From positions 51,159,348 through 51,223,347 of the forward strand of contig NC_134102.1 of NCBI RefSeq assembly GCF_000715075.1: a stretch of DNA of 64,000 nt, in the 5' to 3' direction. Source of the stretch: Nicotiana tabacum (taxonomy: Eukaryota > Streptophyta > Magnoliopsida > Solanales > Solanaceae). The translations under genes and the position numbers were made by a program. A model generated the notes under the pieces. It worked only from the letters and a program-made list of their open reading frames with translations. It ran no database searches and was not told the DNA's origin. Below, one piece after another: positions 55,001 through 64,000 of this stretch (within the stretch, counting starts at the first letter, position 1; each line of letters starts with the position of its first letter).

Positions 55001-56110
55001 TTATCCTGATGGAATTTGCTCCTAAATTTTGGATATGCCATTGTGGTGCAAGTTCTAATTATGTAGAATTAAGCGGATTGCAGTTTGGACACTTCTAGGT
55101 TGAGATACGACTTTTTTCAATGAGAGCATGGAGTGCTATGAAGTCGCAGCGGCATGTATTTGAGTTCTGATTCTTTAGAATGAAGCGACTTGTGATTTCA
55201 TCGTTCCTACGCCAAAGAATGGATATATTTGCGGAGATGTGCCAAGTGCTTGCTCGTCAAGGTTGGAAAGGACTGCTCCAAGTAGTGTCAATTTCGCCAA
55301 GCCACAAGAATGAGTCGCGCCATATTCTCGCTTGCAAAGAAGAATATGGTCGCTCCAACTCCAAGCTTGTTCGAGCCAATCCGCAAGGATGATATGTGCC
55401 ACATGCTCGCTCGTCAATGATGGAATACAGTCACCGCAAGCCTCTTTCTCACAATCTTCAAGGAGGGAATTCTTCATCTAGCCGTCTATGAAAAATTGCA
55501 AGAAGAAAGTGCTTCGTCTATTTCTTCACGAAAACTGGGACTTGGTATGCCATGTACATCTTTGGCCAACTATAAGAAGAGGATGCTCCATGAATTATTT
55601 GCTAGGTTGCAAGAAGTAGTCTACGCCAAGGCTCAATGGATGCGAAGTCTTCACACATCTCTTCGCCTGTAAAAAGAAAAACACAAAGATATTGTTGGAC
55701 ATGTTTCACTTTGGTGAGAGTGCGCAAAACTGAAGGAGCTTGCATGTCGAAACTCGTTGCCTAACTTCTAGAAGATATCTGGGAAGATATATGGTAAATC
55801 TGGTTTTTATCTTCATATATTTTGTATCTTTGGAAGTCTAGTTTCCGACGCCATAAATCTCTCATGATTTCGACGTTGCTACACCAAGATATGAGTCTTT
55901 TTGTGATGGCGCGCAAAGCTGTAAATTTGAGTACGGCAGCATCTAAAATGAAATTTCAAAATAATACCTGAGAAGCTACAGAAGGAATTTTGCCCCATAT
56001 TTTTGATATGTTGAAGTATTTGAAGTGTAGTGTCAAGAGGATCATGTGTCTTGTGTTCCCGATGTTCCTACGATAAAATATGATGGTTTTCTCCACATAT
56101 GCCTAAAGAT
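52095..56110. repeat. Diverged ~175-190-bp tandem array in K interior (split by J2)
   Basis: A recurring block reads 'GTTCTGCC..(A)TATTTT.ATATGTT...TTCCTA.CTCAAGATATGA.TTTTT..TGA.A.C...AAAGCTG'. Copies of the second half occur near 54540, 54715, 54900, 55088, 55200 (partial), 55868 and 56063, so the first four are spaced 175, 185 and 188. The first unit is split by J2 (52100-52169 continuing at 54506). Copies differ strongly from each other. Confidence 0.68.
52170..54500 (-). mobile_element. Solo LTR J2 (gypsy family J), nested in K
   Basis: Plus-strand ends TGTCACACCCCGAACTCGGG and GGGACCTTACA; flanks TCTAG on both sides (52165-52169 and 54501-54505), a perfect TSD. Same family as J1. It has two copies of a 'GTCCGATCAC.ACCCGATCGGCTAGGCCGTCTCATTCGAGACATCA' unit 95 bp apart (52935, 53030) and a CpG palindrome cluster (54125-54400). 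A TATA-like GATAAATAGCC lies on the minus strand at about 54064-54074. No coding sequence. Confidence 0.92.
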
Positions 56111-57024
56111 GACTATCTCAAATAGATTCTGCAGCGAAAGGGAAAAGATTTTGGAGGCCTCGGTGCCAATGGAACGAAGCTTTTGGTTCTCTCTAATTAT
56201 TTGTTGCCAATAACATGAAGCTTTGATTCAGCAGTAGGTACCGGTGTCAATGACATGAGGCTTCAACTCGTCACGATAGATAAATATACTCGCGACTCGA
56301 AGTTCAAATATGCGTGACAGGTAACGGCGCCAACGACACGAAGCTTCAAACTATGTCCAAATTCAATGCCAAAATAACAATCTTCATTGCTCAAAGTTTA
56401 TGGATTTGAATTTCCTTTGCTAGTGGGGATTCGAAATTACTTTGCTGGCGTTTTCGATTCCTGAAAAAATGAAGAAAAATACAGTAAAGAGAGACAAAGA
56501 AGAGATGAATAAATAACAAAACTTGAAAAAAGAGAGTACTTAGTGGAGAAACAATTGCCTTGTGCTGGCAATTGTCTTGCCCGTGAAGAAACAGTAGTAG
56601 TTTCGAAGTTTCCTTTCAGTAGTCAAGGATTGCAAGGGCTTCCTTATATAATTGTTTAAGGTAGCTGATACTTTGAGTCTTGGACTTATAGACGGAATTA
56701 ATTAAAGAATTAGCATTGGAAAAGGAGTTGGACTTTACATATGTAGCTATGAACATGTAGCTGCTATTTGGCCAACACTACTTTTTGGTATCATATTCAA
56801 ATTAGGATATACGCGATAATGTTTTCCCAGCAGATAATAGCTAACCCCCCGGAGTTTGAAATCTTGGCTAAAGTCATGTGCTTTTATAAAAAATTAGAAC
56901 TTATCCAAGTAGTCAAATTCTTCATGCGGTTCAAAAAATGTGATTCTCTTTATCCGGTACTTCAAGCCTCGTCGCTAAGGCTCATCAAGTTTACACTTCG
57001 ACAAGACTTGAAGTAGGGGGCATC

Positions 57025-57743
57025 CATAAACATATAAAATTTATTATGTTTAATCCATACAAAATTTGTATTGAATCTTAGTTTTATTTGGGTTAAATAA
57101 TTAATTTGGACTTTACATTAAATTAGTCCATTTTATTATTTTCAAGCCCAAGGTCCATTTCATCTTAAGGCCCAGACTCATGCCATGTGTCAAGTGACAT
57201 GGCATATCCAGTCAAACTCAAAGCCAACAAGATCACGCCACGTGTAAAATGATATGGCAATCCCAGTCTAAAACAATGACCAATCAAGAGTTGCCAAGTA
57301 TAAAAAATGACATGTCTTGGCCAGTCACAAGCAAGCTTCTTACATAACTTATGTGATAAGTTTGATGACTCACATGAGCCAATCAGAATCAAGCAAGAGA
57401 GTTCATATGTAGATGGACTGTCCATCCTCTACCATTATAAGTAGAGGGGTTACATAACTCTCTAAGGACATTCATAGTTGGAGAAGAGCATTCCGCAATT
57501 GGTGAGGCATCCGCAAACAGAGAGATCAATCATCAAATGCAAAGTTCTTCAACAAAGGAGTAATCAACGGAGTTCTTCCCGGGAATCAACCCGAAACAAC
57601 GAAGTGCTACTCGAATCACGGAGAATTTGAGAGAGGAGAATCAAAGGATACATAGAATTATACTCATAAATATTCATCAATAAAATCTCTTTTTCTTCAT
57701 ATCATTTTTGTTGCAGTTTATTTTCCGTACTACGTTGCGAACA
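57025..57743 (+). repeat. Element K right LTR
   Basis: Matches 51278-51562 over its first ~290 bp. It has a TATA-like TATAAGTAGAGG at 57436-57447 and AATAAA at about 57679. It ends GCGAACA before the TSD copy. The terminal TG appears as CA, by apparent transitions. Confidence 0.65.
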
Positions 57744-57748
57744 ATCTA

Positions 57749-60396
57749 ATAACTCTAAATTAACATAAACTGCGGAATATTGTCTCGATAAAGCCAAAAC
57801 ATATATACATAAGTCAAACTCTCCAAAACCAAGTGATAATGAGTCATGAGCTTTAAACAAAATACATAACGGGTCTCAATAAGTACAATACTATTTGAAA
57901 TTAAATACAACAATATAAAAATAAGAGAAGGTGACTCCAAGGGTCTGCGGCGTCGATGCAACACTACCTTGAATTCTCTCGGTCCGGCACAAGCTCACTC
58001 ACGAGTTCGCTACCTCCAGCACACGGATCTACACAAAAATATGCTAAAATATAATATGAGTACACCACAATCAGTATCCAGTAAGTAGTAAGACTAACCT
58101 TGGTGAAGTAGTGACGAGGTTCAAGTCATGTGATACTCACTAGTCAAAGAACTTGTGCAATATATATATATATATAAAATTGGAAACAAGAATATGTATA
58201 ATGGAGTACAATACCAACAATCTCATTAAAGCATGTGATAGCAACTCACCAGACGAAAATCTATTTTTTACAAATAAGTCATCAAATAGAAACAAAGGCA
58301 TATGTCACCTTCGTACTCTACATTTTGTCATAATAACAACATCCACCTTTATCACTCCTTACCCTGACACAATAATAATATCCACCCTTAACGCTCCATA
58401 CAATAACAATTTCCGCCCTTATCATTCCATACAATAATAATATCCACACTTATTGCTCCATGTAATAACAATATCCATCCTTATCGCTCCATACAATAAC
58501 AATATCCTTCACAATCGCACGGCGAAATCTCGTGCCAACGCCCAGTCAATCCGTCCAACATATCCACATGTGCCATTATCATAACAATGATATGCCAAAT
58601 TATCATTAAAAGGTATATGCTCACAATTTGACAATAAGGTGCACAAGTACATGATAATAATAAAATGCGGATAAGTGTTCAACATATAAGACATGACTAT
58701 GGCTAAATTAATCATAGCAATCAAGTTCCTGTAGCCTCAAAGTGATTAGGCATATTTTATATAAAGCATATTAGAAGCCTAAGGTCTAATCCGGCCGTAA
58801 ACTACACATAGAACCCTTGTAGACGCTCGTCACCTTGTGTACACATCACTTTTTATATAACACAATTAGGCAAATGAAGCCAAATCCTAAGGGGTATTCC
58901 ATCACATAAGGTTAGGCAAGATACTTTCCATAATAATCGCAAATCAATCCTAAAAAATAGCCTTTCCTTTAAAAATCACCTTCGTCCAACTCAAATCTAG
59001 CAAAAAATAACTCAATAACATCAAACAATGCTAAAGAAATCAATTCCAAACTATAAAGTCCCAAAGTCCCAATCTTTACCAAATTCTCAAAAAGTCAACA
59101 AAAGCCAACCCAGGGTCCACACGGTCAAAATTTGAGTCAAGGGGTAGATCCCGACTCCCCTTAACCTCACGAGTCCAAATATATGATTAGATTCCAAAAT
59201 TGAGTCCAAATCGACTCTCAAATACTCAATTTTTATTTTTCAAAACATAATCACCCCCCCCCCCACAAAAGAAATCCCCTTCCAAATTTTATGATTTAGG
59301 TGTAAACTCCATGAAAAATCAAGATATAATATCAAAATCATGTAAAAATCATTTATCCACTAGCCTTGTGTGAAAATCCTCTTAAACAATCGCCAATATC
59401 CAAGTCTAGGGTTCAAAATATGAGAAAATGGGTCAAAGTCCTGAAATGACTAACAATAACAGCTGCGGATGTCGCATTTGCGGTCAGGGGTTCGCAAATA
59501 CGACCCTCTCAAATGCGAAAAAGTGCTCGCAAATGCGAACATGGCCCCTGAGCTGCTGTCTTCGCAAATGTGATGTCCCCTTTGCAAATGCGTATGTGAC
59601 AATTACGAAACTAGCTTTGCAAAATGCGAAGTTGGCCTTCTGAGCCAACCATCGCAAATCTGATCAGGAGTCCGCAAATGCGAGGTCTGCAACACTAGTA
59701 AAAATCTGAACTCTCCAAAATTATTCCAACTAATCCGAAACTCACCCGAGCCCCTCGGTCCCCACACCAAACATACAACCAAGTATATAAACCTCGTACG
59801 AACTCGTTCACAAGCTCAAAACATCAAAACAACATCAAAAACTTTGAATCAAACACCAAAAAACATCATGAAAACCTTAAAATTCAAGATCTTCAATATT
59901 CACAATCAAGCATCTGATTCCTACCAAACCAACTTGGAATGAGACCAAACTTTGTCCACAAATTTCAAATAATAAAACGGACCTATTCCAAGTCTCAGAA
60001 TAACAATTCGAACCTGATAGCCTTAAAGCCAACTCATGGTCAAACTTATGAAATTTCTAAACCTTCAAATTGACAACTTTCGGCAAAAAGAGCCAAATCA
60101 TCCTAGGAATCTCCAAATCCAAATTCAAACATGTGCCTAAATCCAAAATCACCATACGAACCAATTGGAACCATCAAAATACAAATCTGAGGTCGTTAAC
60201 ACAAAAATCAAACCTTGGTCAACTCTTATAACTTAAGCTTCCAACATTTGAATTGTGTGTTCCAATTCACTCCAAAACCTTCCCGGAAATAAACCGATCC
60301 TCCCCTAAAGTCACAAAATAAGAACTAAGCACATGGGAAGAATCAAATGAGGAAAATAGAGATCAAATACACAAAATGACCAGCCACATCGTTACA
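57749..60396 (-). repeat. Element G 3' LTR, main part
   Basis: Together with 51178-51277 it forms an LTR of about 2.75 kb. It includes a 31-bp minisatellite (58340-58510), a (TA)n stretch near 58160 and a cluster of CGCAAATGCGA words (59460-59690). A C-run sits at about 59257-59268. Confidence 0.75.
58340..58510. repeat. 31-bp minisatellite in G LTR
   Basis: About five units of 'CGCTCCATACAATAACAATATCCA.CCTTAT' type, most of them 31 bp long. Confidence 0.82.
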
Positions 60397-60476
60397 TTCT
60401 CCCTCTTTTAAACAAACGTTCGTCCTCGAATAGGTTTATACCTGAAGTGCCGAAAAGATGAGGATATCTGCCCCAC

Positions 60477-62340
60477 TTAATTCGCCTCCTCGACTGGTTG
60501 ACCTCTCCACTGCACCTTCACTGATGTAATATTTTTAGACCCGAGCTTCCGAATCCCCTGATCCAAAACAGCCACTAGCTCCTCCTCATAAGCGAGATTT
60601 CCATCCAACTGCACTGTGGTGAAGTTCAAAACATGGGACTTATCTTCATGATACTTTCGAAGCATAGAAATATAGAACACCAGATGAAATCCCGAAAGAC
60701 TAGGATGAAAAGAAAGTCTATAAGCAACCTCGCCAACTCTCCCCAACACCTCCAAAGGACCAATAAACCTCGGGCTCAACCTGCCCTTCTTCCCGAACCT
60801 CATCACACTGGCGAAACTCTAAGAGGAACCTTCTCGCCCTCCATGAAAGCCACATCACAAACCTTCTAGTCCGCATAACTCTTCTGTCCGGATTGAGCTG
60901 TGCGAAGCCTCTCCTGAATCAATTTCACCTTTTCCAAAGTATCACAGATCAAGTCTATGCCCAATAACCTTGCCTCGCAGGGCTCGAACCAACCAACTAG
61001 AGAACGACATCGCCTCCGATATAAGGCTTCATATGGAGCTATCTGGATACTATACTGATAGCTATTCTTGTAGGCAAACTATGCTAAAGGTAGAAATAGG
61101 TCCACTAACCTCCAATATCGATATTGTATACCCTCAACATATCCTCCAAGATTTGAATGGTCTGCTCAGATTTCCAGTCCGTATGAGGATGAAATGCAGT
61201 ACTCAACTCAACATGCGTGCCCAACTCACATTGTTTCCCTCCAAAAATGTGAAGTAAACTGAGTGTCGCAGTCTAAAATGGTAGAAACAGGTACACCGCG
61301 TAGGCGAACAATCACCCTGATATAGATCTTAGCCAACTGCTCTGAGGTGTAGGAAGTCATGACCAGAATGAAATGCGCCGACTTGGTCAACCGATCCATA
61401 ATGACCCAAATGGCATCAAACTTCCTCAAGGTCTATGACAACCCTATCATAAAGTCCATAGTAATGCGCTCCCAGTTTCACTCCGGTATATCAATCTTCT
61501 GAAGCAAACCACCCAGTTTCTGATACTCATACTTGACCTGTTGGCAATTCAAACACCTAGAAACATGCCCAACAATATTCTTCTTCATCCTCCTCCACCA
61601 ATAATGCTTCTTCAAGTCACGATACATCTTGATAACACCTGGATGAATGGAATACCACAAACTACGAGCTTCCTCAAGAATTAACTCCCTCAAGTATTCA
61701 ACATTAGGAACACAAACTCAATCCTGAAGTCACTACACACCATCATCACCGATAGTTACGTCCTTAGCATCACCGTGCTGCACCGTTTCCTTAAGGACAA
61801 GTAAGTGGGGATCATCATACTGGCGAGCCTTAATGCGCTCAAACAAGGACGACCGAGATACAACATAAGCAAGGACTCTGCTCGGCTCCGAAATATCCAA
61901 TCTCACCAACCTATTGGACAATGCCTGAACATCCGTAGCTAAAGGCCTCTCCCTAACTGGAATGAATGCTAAACTCCCCATGCTCTCCGCCTTCCTACTC
62001 AAATCGTCTTCTACTAGATTGGCCTTCCCCAGATGATAGAGAATAGTGATATCGTAATCCTTCAATAACTCCAACCATCTCCCTGGCCTCAAGTTAAATT
62101 CTTTCTATTTAAATAGATGCTGGAGACTCCGATGATCCGTATACACCTCACAAGACATGCCATATAAATAATGCCTCCAAATCTTAAGCTCATGAACAAT
62201 AGCTGCTAACTCCAAATCATGCATCAGAAAGTTCTTCTCATGGGGATTCAACTGATGTTAAGCATAGGCAATTACCCTACCATCCTGCATCAACACACAC
62301 CTCAGGCCAATACGCGAAGCATCACAATAAACAGTATATG
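60477..62340 (-). pseudogene. Element G RNase H, integrase and chromodomain
   Basis: In element order: RNase H start VYCDASRIGLRCVLMQ (62340-62258), RNase H end ILYHLGKANLVEDDLSRKA (62092 onward), integrase finger HPGVIKMYRDLKKHYWW...CLNCQQVK (61693-61478), core VIMDRLTKSAHFI (61429-61226; first Asp) and DCDTQF (second Asp), then a decayed TDWKSEQTIQ with the third acidic residue. The C-terminal domain RFGKKGRLSPRFIGPLEVL (60806) runs into a chromodomain-like end (YEEELVAVLDQGIRKLGSKNITSVKVQWRG). The chromodomain targets integration to marked chromatin in this family. Stops and frameshifts separate most segments. Confidence 0.85.
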
Positions 62341-62505
62341 ACAACCACACGGCAAAGGCCTCGTGCAACAACATATACCACAACCGCACAACAAAGACCT
62401 CGTGCCACAATGTATCAACCGCACGACAAAGACCTCGTACCACAACATATACCACAACCGTACGACAAAGACCTCGTGCCACAATGTATATCACAACCCG
62501 TGTCA
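62341..62505. repeat. 35-39-bp minisatellite in H
   Basis: 'CCGCACGACAAAGACCTCGTGCCACAA.ATAT' type units start near 62353, 62392, 62427 and 62466 (spacings 39, 35, 39). Confidence 0.88.
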
Positions 62506-63456
62506 ATTATCAATAACACGTTCAAGAGAAATTTATCGAGAATCAAATAAAGTAATGCATTATAATGCAATGCAAATGCGATGCTCCCAGCTTAAGAGCC
62601 AACGCGACCTTACAATGCAAACATGATGCTCAATTCCCACAGCCTTCACGAACTCTAATCTACACATACGAATGCAAAGATAAGAAACAGCCTAGCTCCA
62701 AACATACACTACGTGATCACGACTTCATATTTGTGATCGCGATGAATAGTTGAGGCACTAGAAAACCATCAATCACACAAGAAGGGAAAAATGGTCTGAA
62801 ATTCATTCGAAACTCAACCGAGCCCCTTGGGATCCCGTCCGAACATACCAACAAGTTCCAAACATAGAACAGACCTACTCGAGGTCTCAAATCACACATA
62901 ATAACATCAAAACAATGAATCGCCGATCAAGATCAATCTCTTAAGTTCATAAATTCAAACTTCGAACCAAACGCCCAATTCAAGCCTAACCAATCCGGAT
63001 TGCAACCAAACTCCGCACACAAGTCCCGAATGACAAAATAAACATATTGAAACTCTCGAAAATATAATCCGAACTCGATAACATCGAAGTAAACTCCCCA
63101 TCAAACCTATGAACTTCCCAAACATTCAAATTGCCAATTTTTGCCAAATAGAGCCAAAACATTCTAGAAACATCCAAATGCAAATCCGAGCATACGACCA
63201 AGTCCAAAATTACCATTCGGACGTAATAGAACCATAAAATCTCCAATCCATGGTCAAATACACATAAGTCAAACTTGGTCAATTCTTCCAACTTAAAGCT
63301 TCCTAGTTAAGAATCATTCTTCCAAATCAATCTTGAACCAATCGAAAACAAAAATCAATGATTCATGTAAGTCATTATACACCATATGAAGCTACTCATG
63401 ACCTAAAACCACCGAACCGAATGTAAATGCTCAAAATGACCGATTGGGTCGTTACA
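62341..63456 (-). repeat. Chromoviral LTR fragment H
   Basis: The right end GGGTCGTTACA at 63456 is the LTR start on the minus strand, same family as G and F. The first ~1.1 kb is present and breaks off at 62341, exactly where G's RNase H begins. Contains a minisatellite (62341-62505). Confidence 0.7.
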
Positions 63457-64000
63457 CGAGACTTGTGGTATTTATGTATCATTATTGATTCTACATCTCA
63501 ACATTTGAGAGGCTAAAGAAAATGCTTCAAATTCACAAAAGTTCTCTTCAGAGTGGGCATTTTGGTTACAGTACTATGTATGCTTAAGAGGAAATACAAT
63601 GGCTTATGGGCTTTAGGACGACGTGGTTTCATGCTAGGATCTCTTGTGATGAGCTTTGGTTAAGGATCATAGTGTACTGACAAGAAGAAGTATTATCTTG
63701 AAGGCAACCCAAGGCAAATTCAAAGAAATGGGTCATCTTGGTAGATATGATCCATTGTGCTTATTTTGTGTATTCTATTTCTCTTTTGTGAGATGGGTTC
63801 ATGGTATTGCACTTTGTGGGGGCATCTGTTGAACTTGTGGGATGGTTCTCTCATTTGATTCTCCTTTCATCATTAGGTACATTTGAGTTGTTGTTTATTT
63901 GGTGCACAAATGTCATGGTATGTGGTTCTAGATAGTATTGGTGTGGCATGTCGGTTGAGAAGCTTGTACTGGATGAGGCGAGATTATTGGACCTAGAATG
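63457..64000. other. Unassigned right edge
   Basis: No recognised protein motif or repeat. It may belong to the host site of H or to a decayed element extending beyond the window. Confidence 0.35.

Larger units (their letters stand above)
51278..57743 (+). mobile_element. Element K: large non-coding LTR element nested in G
   Basis: The right LTR (57025-57743) and the first ~285 bp of the left side (51278-51562) are clearly homologous; beyond 51562 the left copy diverges completely. The purine tract AAGTAGGGGGCA precedes the right copy. Flanks ATATA (51273-51277) and ATCTA (57744-57748) fit a TSD with one change, and the G LTR resumes after it. The interior has no protein motifs but holds a diverged tandem array. 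It is best described as a LARD-like non-autonomous element. The left LTR looks truncated or rearranged, and solo LTR J2 sits inside. Confidence 0.65.
51178..62340 (-). mobile_element. Chromovirus G (3' LTR and 3' half of pol), with nested K and J2
   Basis: A minus-strand gypsy chromovirus. The 3' LTR occupies 51178-51277 plus about 57749-60396 (outer end TGTCACGACCC, inner end GTTACA), interrupted by K. Pol remnants run to 62340: chromodomain and integrase tail nearest the LTR, then integrase core and finger, then RNase H. The remainder (RT, protease, gag, 5' LTR) is missing; at 62340 the sequence jumps into LTR fragment H. A purine-rich tract AAAAGAGGGAGAA (minus strand, about 60397-60411) borders the LTR as its polypurine tract. 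Confidence 0.8.

Noticed and set aside
62258..62506. Minus-strand frame of Cys/Val-rich repeats as a novel protein
   Set aside because: Only the last ~28 residues are RNase H; the rest is the translated minisatellite of LTR fragment H.

Overview
This window is plant nuclear DNA made almost entirely of transposable elements. It contains Ty3/gypsy elements of the Tat, Athila and chromovirus lineages, an RTE-type LINE end, a second LINE scrap, solo LTRs with clean 5-bp target-site duplications (TSDs), a large non-coding retroelement and a decayed tRNA-Thr copy. I see no ordinary host gene. The mix of LTR families suggests a eudicot, probably a Solanaceae species such as Nicotiana; that identification is inference from familiarity, not proof.

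Layout: (1) 1-1250, minus strand: 5' end and endonuclease domain of an RTE LINE, running off the left edge. (2) 2011-23371, minus strand: Tat element A with gag, protease, RT, RNase H, archaeal-type RNase H (aRH) and integrase, all decayed. Between pol and its left LTR, on the opposite strand, lies a spliced 'Transposase_28' gene (aORF). Athila-derived element B (3008-10007) is inserted in that aORF, and solo LTR J1 (20012-22975, TSD TCTCC) is inserted in A's gag/leader. (3) 23372-26000: plus-strand Tat fragment D, joined to A's broken LTR. (4) 26546-26809: LINE scrap. (5) 26815-32980: decayed chromovirus-like element E with one LTR, an initiator-Met primer site and integrase remnants. (6) 32981-36430: two abutting related LTRs, F1 and F2. 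(7) 36550-47549, minus strand: Tat element C, with two very similar LTRs, gag, protease, aRH and integrase, but with the RT core deleted. It has its own antisense aORF with a TATA box and a 1.2-kb tandem array with trimeric higher-order structure. (8) 47550-51177: unassigned AT-rich DNA with minisatellites, a (CT)n run and a tRNA-Thr(AGU) pseudogene. (9) 51178-62340, minus strand: chromovirus G (LTR plus integrase/chromodomain part). Non-coding element K (51278-57743) is nested in its LTR, and solo LTR J2 (52170-54500, TSD TCTAG) is nested in K. (10) 62341-63456: another chromovirus LTR fragment, H; the last 0.5 kb is unassigned.

How the parts relate: none of the elements looks autonomous now. 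The most informative feature is the pair of antisense aORFs in two different Tat elements. They share domain order (Transposase_28-like, low-complexity/basic linker, coiled coil, acidic or proline-rich tail), blocks of protein similarity and at least one exactly corresponding splice donor. This indicates an inherited, spliced accessory gene transcribed against the retroelement. A second theme is repeat genesis inside the elements: a higher-order satellite-like array in C's 3' region, a diverged array of about 185 bp in K, different minisatellites in the chromoviral LTRs, and clusters of CpG-containing palindromic words in LTRs of two unrelated families.
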